DNA of 64,000 bases from Flavobacterium sp. HTF (GCF_003105115.1 NZ_QETH01000012.1:30396-94395), one strand, 5' to 3'; shown: positions 1 to 9,096, counted from the stretch's first letter. A program made the numbers and translations. Notes: a model not told the origin generated them from the sequence alone.

Positions 1-298
1 TGGAAATTATACTTTATATATAAGATCAGGAAAATTAGTGCTATATAGCAACACAGAATTTAGAGACCTGGGTCACGTTACTCCAAATATCAAGTTTAGC
101 AATGTAACTTCTTCAAATGTATATCTTGAAGTAAGAGGGAATATTATATTACTTTACAAAGGCAATGTTTCAAAAACTATCGGACCAAACATACCAGTAG
201 GAAACTTACAATATATAAACCTTAATGATTCAGGAAATATTGAAGCAGTTGCAAATGGTGTTGTTGTATTTTCAATAAACCTGAAAACTGACCTATAA
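1..298 (+). CDS. C-terminal fragment of an unrecognised protein (5' end outside window)
   Basis: The frame is open from base 2 without a start-like context, so this is the last ~98 codons of a longer gene. The fragment is rich in beta-prone stretches (YTLYIRSGKLVLY, NVYLEVRGNIILLYKGN). The repeated pattern of Gly-Asn/Gly-Lys followed by hydrophobic pairs and Tyr faintly recalls bulb-lectin-type beta-prism repeats, but this is weak. It has no recognisable T9SS sorting tail. A strong hairpin terminator follows 33 bp after the stop. Function unknown; a GTG at 38 could be an internal start but nothing supports it. Confidence 0.6.
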   Translation, partial: GNYTLYIRSGKLVLYSNTEFRDLGHVTPNIKFSNVTSSNVYLEVRGNIILLYKGNVSKTIGPNIPVGNLQYINLNDSGNIEAVANGVVVFSINLKTDL

Positions 299-331
299 AT
301 TTTCCACTTTTTGTCTGGAAACTTACAATCA

Positions 332-365
332 AAAAAAAATCTGGCGTAAAACCCAGATTTTTTTT
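332..365. terminator. Bidirectional rho-independent terminator
   Basis: Arms 332-344 and 353-365 are perfectly complementary (stem core AATCTGG/CCAGATT) and carry A and T runs on both flanks, so the structure can end transcription of the rightward fragment and of leftward pdxJ, whose stop is at 398. Confidence 0.85.
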
Positions 366-397
366 GATCTTATTTGAACTAATAATTTATTGAAATC

Positions 398-1111
398 TTA
401 TTTCAATTTGTTCAAATACATATTAACAACATTATCCAAACCAAGATAAAGTGCTTCTGCAATTAAGGCATGCCCTATGGAAACTTCCAGAAGTCCCGGG
501 ATATTTTGTTTGAAAAACTGAATATTATCAAGGCTTAAATCATGACCTGCATTTATTCCCAAACCCAATTCGTTTGCCAGTTCTGCCGCTTTTACATACG
601 GGTCAATTCCGTTTTTATTGCCTAAACCATATTGATGAGCAAAGGCTTCAGTGTATAATTCGATTCTGTCTGTTCCTGTTTTTTTTGCTGCTTCGATCAT
701 TTCCAAAACCGGATCTACAAATATTGAAGTTCTGATACCGTTTCTCTGAAATTCCTGAATAACTTCAATCAGATAATCCTGATTTTTTATCGTATCCCAA
801 CCAGCAGAAGAGGTAATAGCACCAATGGCATCAGGAACAAGCGTTACCTGATCTGGCTTACATTCTAAGACCAGATCGATAAAATTATGCTGCGGATTTC
901 CTTCAATATTATATTCTGTATGTACAATGGCTTTTAAATCTCTTGCATCCTGATAGCGAATATGTCGCTCATCCGGGCGAGGGTGAATAGTTATTCCCTG
1001 TCCACCAAAATTCTGAATATCCGCTGCTACTTTTAACAAATCAGGAACATTTCCGCCACGTGCATTTCTTAGAGTTGCAATTTTATTGATATTTACACTT
1101 AACTTTGTCAT
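398..1111 (-). CDS. pdxJ: Pyridoxine 5'-phosphate synthase PdxJ
   Basis: Cytosolic TIM-barrel enzyme that condenses 1-deoxyxylulose 5-phosphate with 3-amino-2-oxopropyl phosphate to pyridoxine 5'-phosphate, the last ring-forming step of DXP-dependent vitamin B6 synthesis. The 237-residue length is normal for the family. Diagnostic motifs are [14 protein letters not shown] near the N terminus, HPRPDERHI at residues 43-51, the [12 protein letters not shown] segment and the C-terminal phosphate-binding [11 protein letters not shown]. The start has a -7 box about 43 bp upstream. Divergent from the CBS protein gene, so the two promoters share the 1112-1227 gap. Confidence 0.97.
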   Translation of the reverse strand: MTKLSVNINKIATLRNARGGNVPDLLKVAADIQNFGGQGITIHPRPDERHIRYQDARDLKAIVHTEYNIEGNPQHNFIDLVLECKPDQVTLVPDAIGAITSSAGWDTIKNQDYLIEVIQEFQRNGIRTSIFVDPVLEMIEAAKKTGTDRIELYTEAFAHQYGLGNKNGIDPYVKAAELANELGLGINAGHDLSLDNIQFFKQNIPGLLEVSIGHALIAEALYLGLDNVVNMYLNKLK

Positions 1112-1153
1112 ATAAATAGATAATTAATTCTAGTAACATTATATTTGTTACGA

Positions 1154-1161
1154 CAAAAATA
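1154..1161 (-). promoter_or_regulatory. Possible -7 promoter box of pdxJ
   Basis: The reverse strand reads TATTTTTG, matching the Bacteroidota -7 consensus TAnnTTTG, about 43 bp before the pdxJ start. No convincing -33 TTTG is seen at the usual spacing. Confidence 0.4.
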
Positions 1162-1227
1162 CAAAGTAAAACGTAGCGGTTTTTGCTATTTTTTGATTAT
1201 TTTGCAACAAATATCTACAATTGATTT

Positions 1228-1887
1228 ATGACAGAAATTACCAACTATATCACAAACGATTTTCGAGCAATCGACAGCCAGGAAACGATAGCGTCGGTTC
1301 AGGACTTTTTTGCCGATTTAAATTTTTCTCATTTCCCTGTCCTGGAAAATGGCATTTATATTGGAAGTATTGCTTCTGATGACGTTGAGACTTTTGATAT
1401 AGACAAAAAAGCTATTGATTATAAATATACTTTAGAGCGCTTTTTTACCCGAAAATCAATGATCTGGCTGGATGTTTTAGAAATTTTCGCCAAAAACCAC
1501 ACCAATATAATTCCTGTTCTTGATGAAAATAATATCTACATAGGGTATTATGAAATGGAGGATATTATGAAATTCTTTAAGGAAACTACTTTTTTAAAGG
1601 AACAGGGCGGAATAATTATCGTTCAAAAAGGAATTACAGACTATTCTATGAGTCAGGTTACTCAGATTGTAGAGAGTAACAACGGAAAAGTGCTGGGCTG
1701 TTTTATCTCTGAAGCTGATCTGGAAAATGTTCAGATTACAATAAAAATCGGATTAGGAGCCATGAACGAGATCATCCAGACTTTTAGAAGATATAATTAT
1801 GAAATCATATCTGAACATCAGGAAGACACTTACATTAACAGTTTAAAGGAACGTTCTGACTATTTAGACAAATATCTTAACATATAA
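1228..1887 (+). CDS. CBS-pair protein with C-terminal ACT-like region
   Basis: A soluble 219-residue protein. Two CBS-like halves (about residues 1-65 and 66-130) show the family pattern, for example HFPVLENGIYIGSI and IIPVLDENNIYIGYYEMEDI; CBS pairs usually bind adenine nucleotides. Residues ~130-205 (GGIIIVQKGITDYSMSQV, then VLGCFISEADLENVQITIKI) look like an ACT-type regulatory fold. It lies between pdxJ and nadK, so an adenylate- or NAD-sensing role is possible, but that is inference; no enzyme domain is present. Confidence 0.8.
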   Translation: MTEITNYITNDFRAIDSQETIASVQDFFADLNFSHFPVLENGIYIGSIASDDVETFDIDKKAIDYKYTLERFFTRKSMIWLDVLEIFAKNHTNIIPVLDENNIYIGYYEMEDIMKFFKETTFLKEQGGIIIVQKGITDYSMSQVTQIVESNNGKVLGCFISEADLENVQITIKIGLGAMNEIIQTFRRYNYEIISEHQEDTYINSLKERSDYLDKYLNI

Positions 1888-1984
1888 ATTAAGAATGTGT
1901 CAATGAGAAAATTTGTTTATTAGATAATTTTCGCATTTCCCAATTATCTAATTGACACATTGACAAATTATCTAATTTAACAAA
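1888..1984. repeat. Nested inverted/direct repeat element between CBS gene and nadK
   Basis: Outer arms AATGTGTCAAT (1894-1904) and ATTGACACATT (1951-1961) enclose inner arms ATTAGATAATT (1919-1929) and AATTATCTAAT (1942-1952). A further direct copy AATTATCTAATT lies at 1966-1977. The element fills the whole gap between two co-oriented genes. It looks like a dispersed intergenic palindrome rather than a terminator, since no T run follows. Confidence 0.7.
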
Positions 1985-1986
1985 GA

Positions 1987-2871
1987 ATGAAAGTAGCCAT
2001 TTACGGACAATATTATCAAAACAGTACCGAACCAATCATTAAGGACATTTTTTTGTTTTTCAAATCTAACAATGTTGAAATGGTTATTGAAGAAAATTTT
2101 CTTAAAATGCTTTATGAAAAAGAGCTTATTGAAAAAGAATACAACACTTTTTCACCAAGCACTTCATTAGATGATAGTTTTGAAATGTTAATCAGTATTG
2201 GCGGCGACGGTACTCTTTTGAGAGCGGCGACCCTGGTTCGTAATTCAGGCGTTCCGATTTTAGGAATAAACGCAGGAAGACTGGGCTTTTTAGCCACTGT
2301 ACAAAAAGAAAATATTGATAGTTTTTTACAGTTTGTAATTGAAAAGAATTACACTACTTCTGAGAGAACTTTATTAAGCCTGACTTGTGAACCGGAAATT
2401 GATAGTATTGCAGAATTAAATTTTGCCATGAATGAGGTAACGGTAAGCAGAAAAGATACCACCTCGATGATTACTGTAGAAACTTATCTGAATAATGAAT
2501 ACCTCAATTCTTACTGGGCAGACGGACTAATTATTTCGACCCCAACAGGATCTACAGGATATTCTTTGAGCTGCGGTGGGCCATTATTGACTCCGGATGT
2601 TAAAAGTTTAGTAATTACTCCAATTGCACCACATAACTTAACTGCCAGACCGCTCGTTATTCCTGACGATACAGAAATAAAGCTTCGTGTATCAGGAAGA
2701 GAAGATCAATATCTGGTTTCATTAGATTCAAGAATTTCATCTGTAAAAAACGAGTCCGTTTTAACAATAAAAAAAACAGATTTCAAAATAAAGATGGTGG
2801 AGATTCCAGGCGAAACTTTCCTGAAAACCCTGAGAAATAAATTACTTTGGGGTGAAGACAAGAGAAATTAA
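1987..2871 (+). CDS. nadK: NAD kinase
   Basis: Phosphorylates NAD to NADP using ATP or polyphosphate; cytosolic. The 294-residue chain has the family signatures: GGDGT at residues 72-76 (catalytic Asp), GINAGRLGFLA just after it, the AMNEVTVSR segment that contacts the ribose and base, and STPTGSTGYSLSCGGPL, followed by ITPIAPHNLTARP. Length is normal. It follows the CBS gene in the same direction, with a palindromic repeat in the gap. Confidence 0.97.
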   Translation: MKVAIYGQYYQNSTEPIIKDIFLFFKSNNVEMVIEENFLKMLYEKELIEKEYNTFSPSTSLDDSFEMLISIGGDGTLLRAATLVRNSGVPILGINAGRLGFLATVQKENIDSFLQFVIEKNYTTSERTLLSLTCEPEIDSIAELNFAMNEVTVSRKDTTSMITVETYLNNEYLNSYWADGLIISTPTGSTGYSLSCGGPLLTPDVKSLVITPIAPHNLTARPLVIPDDTEIKLRVSGREDQYLVSLDSRISSVKNESVLTIKKTDFKIKMVEIPGETFLKTLRNKLLWGEDKRN

Positions 2872-3018
2872 TCTCTTTTCTGATCTAACACTATACGATT
2901 ATAGTACTTTTTTCCGTTTTGCATGTATCGAATCATCAGTAAATGTCTCAAAATCATATTGTAAATTGAAAAAAAAGCACATTTAACTAAAGGAACGCTG
3001 ATTCGTATCGAGAATTAT

Positions 3019-3026
3019 TATATTTG
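3019..3026 (+). promoter_or_regulatory. Likely -7 promoter box of the porG-uppS-bamA-ompH operon
   Basis: TATATTTG fits TAnnTTTG and lies 18 bp before the ATG at 3045. The following genes are tightly packed with no other clear promoter, so this probably drives the whole envelope operon. Confidence 0.55.
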
Positions 3027-3044
3027 CACGCAATTTTGAATTAA

Positions 3045-3728
3045 ATGAAGAAAATTTTTAATTTATTGTTATGTTTTTTACCCTTCATTACACTAAACGC
3101 TCAGATTAATGAGATTGGTGTATTTTTGGGCGGAAGCAACTTTGTAGGTGATGTTGGAAGCACGACTTATATTGCACCGGAAAAACCAGCTTTCGGTATT
3201 TTATATAAATGGAATAAAAGTCCGCGCCATTCTTACCGCTTCTCCTATACACAATCTAATGTAGTAGGAAATGATTTTGATTCTGACGAAACAGGCAGAA
3301 GCAGGAGAGGTTATAAGTTTAAAAACAACATAAAAGAACTTTCTGCCGGTTTAGAGTTCAATTTTTTTGATTTTAATCTTCATGATTATCATCCAAAAAT
3401 TACACCTTATATATATTCAGGTCTGAGTTATTTCAACTATGACGAATTATATATATCGGGAGGGCAGACACAAAAAGATAAAAATTCAAGTTCATTTGCC
3501 ATACCTATTATATTAGGTATAAAATCAAATGTAACACCTCATTTAATTTTAGCAGCCGAAGTTGGAGCCCGCTACACTTTTACTGACGATATTGACGGAA
3601 GCAATCCCAGCAATGGAAATTTAGCGCCGTTACGCTTTGGAAATATAAACAACAATGACTGGTATGTTTTCTCTGGTCTTACTTTAACGTATACTTTCGG
3701 AAAAAAACCTTGCTATTGTGCAGAATAA
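3045..3728 (+). CDS. DUF6089 outer-membrane barrel, type IX secretion PorG-like
   Basis: A 227-residue secreted protein with signal peptide MKKIFNLLLCFLPFITLNAQ and a run of amphipathic beta strands ending in TLTYTFGKK. Opening motif INEIGVFLGGSNFVGDVG is typical of the DUF6089 family, which includes PorG of the type IX secretion system in Porphyromonas. Placement directly upstream of uppS and bamA is a conserved Bacteroidota arrangement. Family assignment is from pattern recognition; a secretion role is inferred from the family, not visible in this sequence. The stop overlaps the non-preferred GTG start of uppS. Confidence 0.7.
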   Translation: MKKIFNLLLCFLPFITLNAQINEIGVFLGGSNFVGDVGSTTYIAPEKPAFGILYKWNKSPRHSYRFSYTQSNVVGNDFDSDETGRSRRGYKFKNNIKELSAGLEFNFFDFNLHDYHPKITPYIYSGLSYFNYDELYISGGQTQKDKNSSSFAIPIILGIKSNVTPHLILAAEVGARYTFTDDIDGSNPSNGNLAPLRFGNINNNDWYVFSGLTLTYTFGKKPCYCAE

Positions 3729-3732
3729 TAAA

Positions 3733-4473
3733 ATGAATTTACTAGACTCAATAGACCAAACCAATTTACCCAAACACCTGGCCATTATTATGGACGGGAA
3801 TGGCCGTTGGGCAAAACAACAAGGCTTTCTAAGGGCCTTTGGCCACGAAAATGGAACAAAATCTGTAAAAAAAACCATTACCACCTGTGCTCAACTTGGA
3901 ATTGAGTATTTAACGCTATATGCTTTTTCTACAGAAAACTGGAACCGCCCCAAATTAGAAGTAGAAGCTTTAATGAAAATATTAATTAATTCATTAAAAA
4001 AGGAGCTTGTAACTTTACAGGAAAATAACATCAGGTTAAATGCGATTGGAAATCTTGAAAAATTACCAAAAACAGCTCAAAAAGAGCTTTTAGACGTTAT
4101 TGAAAAAACAAAAAACAATACTCGCCTCACCTTAACTCTGGCGTTAAGTTACGGATCGAGAGAAGAATTGGTAAATGCCGTAAGAATCATCAGTGATAAA
4201 GTTAAAAATAATATAATTTCATTAGACACTATTGACGATTCAATTATAAATGAGCATCTTTACACGCAAAATTTACCTGATGTAGATTTATTAATACGAA
4301 CAAGTGGAGAACATAGAATAAGTAACTTTTTGTTGTGGCAGATTGCCTATGCAGAATTATATTTTACTAATGTCTTGTGGCCAGACTTTAAAGACCAGGA
4401 TTTATATGAGGCTATTATTAGTTATCAAAAAAGAGAACGTAGATTTGGAAAAACCAGTGAACAAATTAAATAA
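3733..4473 (+). CDS. uppS: Isoprenyl transferase (undecaprenyl diphosphate synthase)
   Basis: Cis-prenyltransferase that elongates farnesyl diphosphate to the C55 lipid carrier for peptidoglycan and O-antigen synthesis. Motifs: MDGNGRWA at residues 20-27 with catalytic Asp21, the RAFGHENG loop, YAFSTENWNRP, and the substrate-binding RTSGEHRISNFLLWQ near the C terminus (usual form RTSGEQRLSNFLLWQ). I chose the ATG at 3733 (246 residues); an in-frame GTG at 3718 would overlap the preceding gene and adds only five non-conserved residues. bamA follows with 7 bp of spacing. Confidence 0.95.
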   Translation: MNLLDSIDQTNLPKHLAIIMDGNGRWAKQQGFLRAFGHENGTKSVKKTITTCAQLGIEYLTLYAFSTENWNRPKLEVEALMKILINSLKKELVTLQENNIRLNAIGNLEKLPKTAQKELLDVIEKTKNNTRLTLTLALSYGSREELVNAVRIISDKVKNNIISLDTIDDSIINEHLYTQNLPDVDLLIRTSGEHRISNFLLWQIAYAELYFTNVLWPDFKDQDLYEAIISYQKRERRFGKTSEQIK

Positions 4474-4480
4474 TTTTTTA

Positions 4481-7165
4481 GTGTTACAAAAAAGAATACA
4501 GATAGTCCTTACCCTACTTCTTTTGGGTAGTTTTTCACAAATAAAAGCACAAGAGAGAGTTCCTTTTGATCAAGGAAAAAAATATATTCTTGCTAAAGTT
4601 TCTGTTGTTGGTAAAATAAGCTTCAATGAGCAAACGGTTGTTACTTTTTCGGGTCTTCAAAAGGGACAGGAAATAGCAGTTCCCGGAGAGGAAATTAGTG
4701 GAGCTATTAAAAAACTAGGCAAACTTGGCCTTTTTGACGAAATTGCTTTCTATGTAAATAAAATTGATAACGATAGTATCTATTTAGACTTAAACATTGT
4801 CGAACTTCCTAAATTAAATGAAGTTAAATTTGTTGGGGTTAAAAAGAGTAAAGTAGAAGGATTAATCAAGGATAACAATTTAACTAAAAATAAAATTGTA
4901 AACGAGAACCTTATTACAACCACTAAGAATTATATTGAAAACAAATATAAAAAAGATGGTTTTTACAACACTAAAGTTACCATTACAAACACTCCTGATA
5001 CCACTGCCGGAAATCAGGTAAATATGCTTGTAAGGGTTGATAAAGGTGATAAGGTAAAAATTAGCAGCATTGACTTTATAGGCAATACTAAGCTAAGTGA
5101 CAGCAAGCTTAGAGCTGCCATGAAAGATACCAAACAAAAAAATATACTTCGCGTCTTTAAGGCATCAAAATTTATACCTGAAAAGTATAAAACTGACTTA
5201 GAGAAAGTAATTGCGACCTATAAGGAAAAAGGATATCGTGATGCACGTATTATCTACGATTCTGTTACCTATGACAAGAAAAGAAATATGCTTGCCATTA
5301 AAATTAATCTTGAAGAAGGGAACAAATATTACTTTGGAAATATTAAGTTTTTAGGAAATACTGTTTATTCTGATCAATTATTAAACCGTTATTTAGGAAT
5401 TAAAAAAGGTGAAACTTATAATGGAGTTTTACTTGAAAAAAGAATTGCAGACAAAACAAAACCAGATGCAGAAGATATTACAAACTTATACCAAAACAAT
5501 GGTTATTTGTTTTCAAATATTAATGCTGTAGAGGTAAAAACGGTTAATGATACAATCGATTTTGAGATTAGAGTTACAGAAGGTCCGATTGCTTACTTTA
5601 ATAAAATATCAGTTGTTGGTAATGACAAAACAAATGACCGTGTTATTTATCGTGAATTAAGGACTAAACCGGGTGAAAAATACAGTAAAGAACAGTTAGT
5701 AAGAACTATACGTGAAATTGGGCAATTAGGATTTTTTGATCCTGAAGCGATTGACCCTAAATTCAAAAATGTAGATGCAGCTGCCGGAACTGTTGATATT
5801 GAATACCATGTAGTTGAAAAAGGTTCAAGCCAAGTAGAACTTCAGGGAGGTTATGGCGGAGGCGGATTTATTGGAACTCTGGGATTGTCTTTTAACAATT
5901 TCTCAGCCAAAAATATATTCAAAAAAGATTCTTATAAGCCATTACCTATGGGAGATGGACAAAAAGTTTCGCTTCGTTTACAGGGAAGTACTTACTTCCA
6001 GACTTATAGTGTATCGTTTTCAGAACCTTGGTTTGGAGGAAAAAAACCTGTACAATTTAGTTCTTCTATTTCATACAGTAAACAGTTCTTAAACAATTAT
6101 ATAACAAGAGATGTTGACAGAAGCAAAAGTTTTAATATTTTTACAATACAAGTTGGTTTAGCAAAAAGATTAACTGTGCCTGATGACTATTTTGTTCTTT
6201 CACAATCAGTAAGTTACCAACATTATGATTTAAATAATTATAACACAGGTTTATTTACTTTTGGTAATGGTGCTTCAAGAAACTTAGCCTATACAATTGG
6301 AATTTCAAGAAGTAATAAAGGGGTAAATCCAATTTTCCCAACTTATGGATCGGAGTTTAGTATTTCAGCAAAAGTTACTCCTCCATATTCATTGTTTAAT
6401 GGTATTGATTATGGTGATTTACAAAATCAAAAAGAATACAAAACTCAATATACAGGAGTATCTGGAAACGGTGCAGATGGTAAACCGTTGAACAACGGTG
6501 ATTATGTAAAGGTAACTGGATATAATGCTAACGGACAAGCTTTATATAGCAGTGTAGGTTCGGATTATGCAAGTGCAGATACAGATCAGGGAAAAGTCGA
6601 TCAGAAAAAATATAACTGGTTAGAATATTATAAAGTTAAATTTAAAGCTGACTGGTATACTAAAGTTTACGGAAAACTGGTATTAAGAACATTAACAGAA
6701 TTTGGTTTCTTAGGAGCTTATGATCAGTCACGTGGTGTTGTACCTTTTGAACGTTTTTATTTAGGAGGAGACGGAATAGCTAACTACTCTATGGATGGTA
6801 GAGAAACTATTCAGTTAAGAGGTTATCCGAACAACTCGTTGACACCGGTAAATTCTAACGGAGAGCAAATTGGAGCAACTATTTATAACAAATTCTCTAT
6901 GGAATTACGTTATCCAATTACATTAAAAGCGTCAGCATCTATTTATGCCTTAACGTTTTTAGAAGCAGGTTCATCATATCCGACATTTAAAGAATATAAC
7001 CCATTTGATTTAAGTCGTTCAGCTGGTGTTGGTCTACGTGTATTTATGCCTGCATTTGGATTATTGGGTATCGATTTTGGTTATGGTTTCGATGCTTTAC
7101 CAGGATCTGTGACTAATAAGGCAAATGGTTGGGAAACACATTTCATTATTGGACAACAATTTTAG
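4481..7165 (+). CDS. bamA: Outer membrane protein assembly factor BamA (Omp85)
   Basis: Core of the machine that inserts beta-barrel proteins into the outer membrane. The 894-residue chain starts with signal peptide VLQKRIQIVLTLLLLGS...KAQ, continues with about five POTRA domains (roughly residues 30-430; motifs such as GNTKLSDSKLRAAM and FLGNTVYSDQLLNRYLG) and ends in a C-terminal Omp85 barrel with a terminal Phe (IIGQQF), as expected for BAM recognition. The start is set at GTG 4481 because it places the signal peptide correctly; the open frame upstream lies inside uppS. A ~70-residue loop rich in Gly/Asn/Asp sits around residues 640-710. Confidence 0.95.
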   Translation: MLQKRIQIVLTLLLLGSFSQIKAQERVPFDQGKKYILAKVSVVGKISFNEQTVVTFSGLQKGQEIAVPGEEISGAIKKLGKLGLFDEIAFYVNKIDNDSIYLDLNIVELPKLNEVKFVGVKKSKVEGLIKDNNLTKNKIVNENLITTTKNYIENKYKKDGFYNTKVTITNTPDTTAGNQVNMLVRVDKGDKVKISSIDFIGNTKLSDSKLRAAMKDTKQKNILRVFKASKFIPEKYKTDLEKVIATYKEKGYRDARIIYDSVTYDKKRNMLAIKINLEEGNKYYFGNIKFLGNTVYSDQLLNRYLGIKKGETYNGVLLEKRIADKTKPDAEDITNLYQNNGYLFSNINAVEVKTVNDTIDFEIRVTEGPIAYFNKISVVGNDKTNDRVIYRELRTKPGEKYSKEQLVRTIREIGQLGFFDPEAIDPKFKNVDAAAGTVDIEYHVVEKGSSQVELQGGYGGGGFIGTLGLSFNNFSAKNIFKKDSYKPLPMGDGQKVSLRLQGSTYFQTYSVSFSEPWFGGKKPVQFSSSISYSKQFLNNYITRDVDRSKSFNIFTIQVGLAKRLTVPDDYFVLSQSVSYQHYDLNNYNTGLFTFGNGASRNLAYTIGISRSNKGVNPIFPTYGSEFSISAKVTPPYSLFNGIDYGDLQNQKEYKTQYTGVSGNGADGKPLNNGDYVKVTGYNANGQALYSSVGSDYASADTDQGKVDQKKYNWLEYYKVKFKADWYTKVYGKLVLRTLTEFGFLGAYDQSRGVVPFERFYLGGDGIANYSMDGRETIQLRGYPNNSLTPVNSNGEQIGATIYNKFSMELRYPITLKASASIYALTFLEAGSSYPTFKEYNPFDLSRSAGVGLRVFMPAFGLLGIDFGYGFDALPGSVTNKANGWETHFIIGQQF

Positions 7166-7207
7166 AGAAATTACGTTTGGTTAAAAATCATCAAATAAAG
7201 TTATGTT

Positions 7208-8221
7208 ATGAGAAAACTATATTTATTTATATTTTTAGCCTTGATTGTAGCAAATACAAGTCAGGCTCAGACTAGAACGACAAGGATTGGCTACATCGAC
7301 ATGGAGTATATTCTGGAAAACGTTTCCGATTATAAAGAAGCAAAAGCACAGCTTGAGTTAAAAGCTCAAAAATGGAAACAGGAAATTGAGGCTAAAAAAA
7401 TAGAAATAAATAAACTCAAAGAAAGTCTTACCACTGAAAAAGCTTTGCTCACCAAAGAGCTTATTGACGAGAGGGAAACTGAAATTAAATTTCAGGAAAC
7501 TGAAATGTTAGACTACCAACAGAAGCAGTTTGGTGCCGATGGGAATTTAATGAGACAGAAAGCTGCTTTGGCAAAACCTATCCAGGATCAGGTTTTTACA
7601 GCAGTTCAGGATATTGCAGAAGCAAAAAATTATGATTTTATTTTTGACAGATCATCAGATTTGACAATGCTTTTCAGTAATAAAAGATTTGATATTAGTG
7701 ATCAGGTTATACGAATTCTGAACAGAACAGAAAAACGTGAACAATTGACTAAAAAACAATTGAAAGAACAGGAAGCTAAAGAAAATCTTGAGAACGCCAT
7801 TGATGAAAATCCGGCAATGAAAGACAGGCAAAAAGTTCTGGATGACAGAAAAGCGGCAAGAGAAAAATTAATTCAGGACAGAAAAGCCGAACAAGAAGCT
7901 AAGAAGAAAGAATACGAAGACAGAAGAAAAGCAATATTAGAAGAAAGAGAAGCCAAAAAAAATGGCACGGTTTCTGAACCAGCAAAAACAGAAGCAACAA
8001 AAATAGACAACACGTCAAAACCTGCTGCAACAACGGAACAAAAGGCTACTACAACTGAGCCTGTAACTCCGGCGGATAACAAAGCAGAAGAAAGACAAAA
8101 ACTTTACGAACAACGTAAAAAAGAATTAGAAGAGAGAAAAAAGAAAATTTTAGAAGAAAGAGAAGCGGCGAAAAAAGCAAAAGAAGCCCAAACACAAAAA
8201 ACAAATACGACCAATAATTAA
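7208..8221 (+). CDS. OmpH/Skp-family periplasmic chaperone with long charged tail
   Basis: Signal peptide MRKLYLFIFLALIVANTSQAQ, then the OmpH opening RIGYIDMEYIL and a long helical hairpin (residues ~35-175) ending in the conserved NYDFIFDRSS/LTMLFSNKRFDIS region. Skp-type trimers hold unfolded barrel proteins for BamA, which is encoded just upstream. At 337 residues it is about twice the usual length: the extra C-terminal ~150 residues are a Lys/Glu/Ala-rich, coiled-coil-like extension with a Thr/Pro/Ala linker (residues ~250-300). Confidence 0.9.
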   Translation: MRKLYLFIFLALIVANTSQAQTRTTRIGYIDMEYILENVSDYKEAKAQLELKAQKWKQEIEAKKIEINKLKESLTTEKALLTKELIDERETEIKFQETEMLDYQQKQFGADGNLMRQKAALAKPIQDQVFTAVQDIAEAKNYDFIFDRSSDLTMLFSNKRFDISDQVIRILNRTEKREQLTKKQLKEQEAKENLENAIDENPAMKDRQKVLDDRKAAREKLIQDRKAEQEAKKKEYEDRRKAILEEREAKKNGTVSEPAKTEATKIDNTSKPAATTEQKATTTEPVTPADNKAEERQKLYEQRKKELEERKKKILEEREAAKKAKEAQTQKTNTTNN

Positions 8222-8235
8222 TTAATATTTTAAAA

Positions 8236-8739
8236 ATGATGAAACAAATCAAAACTTTACTAATTGCTGCTATGTTAGTTTTAGGAGCGAGTAACACAAT
8301 GAACGCACAAGCTAAGGTAGCTCATGTTGATGTTAGCGAGATTATGTCGAAAATGCCTGCAATGCTTGATGCTCAAAATCAACTACAAAAATTAAGTGGT
8401 ACATACGATACTGAGTACAAAAAAATGGTTGACGAATACCAAGTAAAAATCAAAAAGTATGAAGCTGAAGCTGCTACTGTAACTGAAGCTGTAAACGGTG
8501 AGCGTTCTAAAGAAGTTCAGGATATGCAAAAAAGAATTGTTGATTACAGAGACAATGCGCAAAAAGAACTACAACAAAAAGAAAATGACATCGTAAAACC
8601 TTTAATGGAAAAAGTTAGAGCTTCTATCCAAAAAGTGGGTAAAGCTAAAGGTTTCCAATATGTATTAGACGGTTCTACTCTTTTATTAGCTGATGGTCCA
8701 AACATTACTGCTGATGTTAAAAAAGATTTAGGTTTCTAA
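8236..8739 (+). CDS. OmpH/Skp-family periplasmic chaperone
   Basis: Normal-length (167 residues) second OmpH paralogue 14 bp after the first. Signal peptide MMKQIKTLLIAAMLVLGAS...NAQ is followed by KVAHVDVSEIMSKMP, a helical hairpin, and the conserved end KGFQYVLDGSTLLLADGP. It should act with BamA in delivering outer-membrane proteins across the periplasm. It is the last gene of the operon; a strong terminator follows 17 bp after the stop. Confidence 0.93.
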   Translation: MMKQIKTLLIAAMLVLGASNTMNAQAKVAHVDVSEIMSKMPAMLDAQNQLQKLSGTYDTEYKKMVDEYQVKIKKYEAEAATVTEAVNGERSKEVQDMQKRIVDYRDNAQKELQQKENDIVKPLMEKVRASIQKVGKAKGFQYVLDGSTLLLADGPNITADVKKDLGF

Positions 8740-8756
8740 TATAAAAACCGAATTAT

Positions 8757-8794
8757 AAAAAACGGCTTAACTGAATAGTTAAGCCGTTTTTTTT
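8757..8794 (+). terminator. Rho-independent terminator after ompH genes
   Basis: Perfect 12-bp stem AACGGCTTAACT (8761-8772) with AGTTAAGCCGTT (8777-8788), four-base loop and a run of eight T. Confidence 0.93.
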
Positions 8795-8855
8795 GAGCTA
8801 TATATCACATCTCTTATTTTGAGATTGAAAAGTTTCTGCTTGTTGGTTGTAAAAT

Positions 8856-8886
8856 AAAAAGAGGAGTTAAAAAAACTCCTCTTTTT
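8856..8886. terminator. Bidirectional terminator after the GG-leader peptide gene
   Basis: Arms AAAAAGAGGAGTT (8856-8868) and AACTCCTCTTTTT (8874-8886) are perfectly complementary. It lies 9 bp beyond the stop of the leftward peptide gene and can also back up the ompH terminator. Confidence 0.88.
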
Positions 8887-8895
8887 GATATTATA

Positions 8896-9072
8896 TTATA
8901 AATCAGGACACTTAGTTGTTAATGGTACACAATCCCATAGGATATTACCATTCTCATCTTCTCCCCGATAACATACCTTACCAGTATGACATACCGGATG
9001 AGTCCCACCGCTAAATTTTTTTAATTCTTCCCTTGATAATTTTTCTGCAGATAACTTTTGGATAATCTTCAT
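8896..9072 (-). CDS. Small double-glycine leader peptide, Cys-rich, bacteriocin-like
   Basis: A 58-codon gene. The N-terminal leader MKIIQKLSAEKLSREELKKF ends in Ser-Gly-Gly (residues 21-23), the form cleaved by C39-type bacteriocin exporters and seen in Bacteroidota 'bacteriocin-like' leader peptides (the LSREELK...GG pattern). The predicted 35-residue core has four Cys (protein residues 28, 34, 48 and 55), one Trp and many charged residues. It has a -7 box 25 bp upstream and a terminator right after the stop, so it is a single-gene transcript. No maturation or C39 exporter gene is in the window. Whether it is a bacteriocin, a signal or another secreted peptide cannot be told from sequence. 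Confidence 0.82.
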   Translation of the reverse strand: MKIIQKLSAEKLSREELKKFSGGTHPVCHTGKVCYRGEDENGNILWDCVPLTTKCPDL

Positions 9073-9096
9073 AGTATAAATTGTTTAGGTTAAACA

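Noticed and set aside
4343..4480. Upstream extension of bamA inside uppS
   Set aside because: It is out of frame with uppS coding and would bury the signal peptide; GTG 4481 fits.
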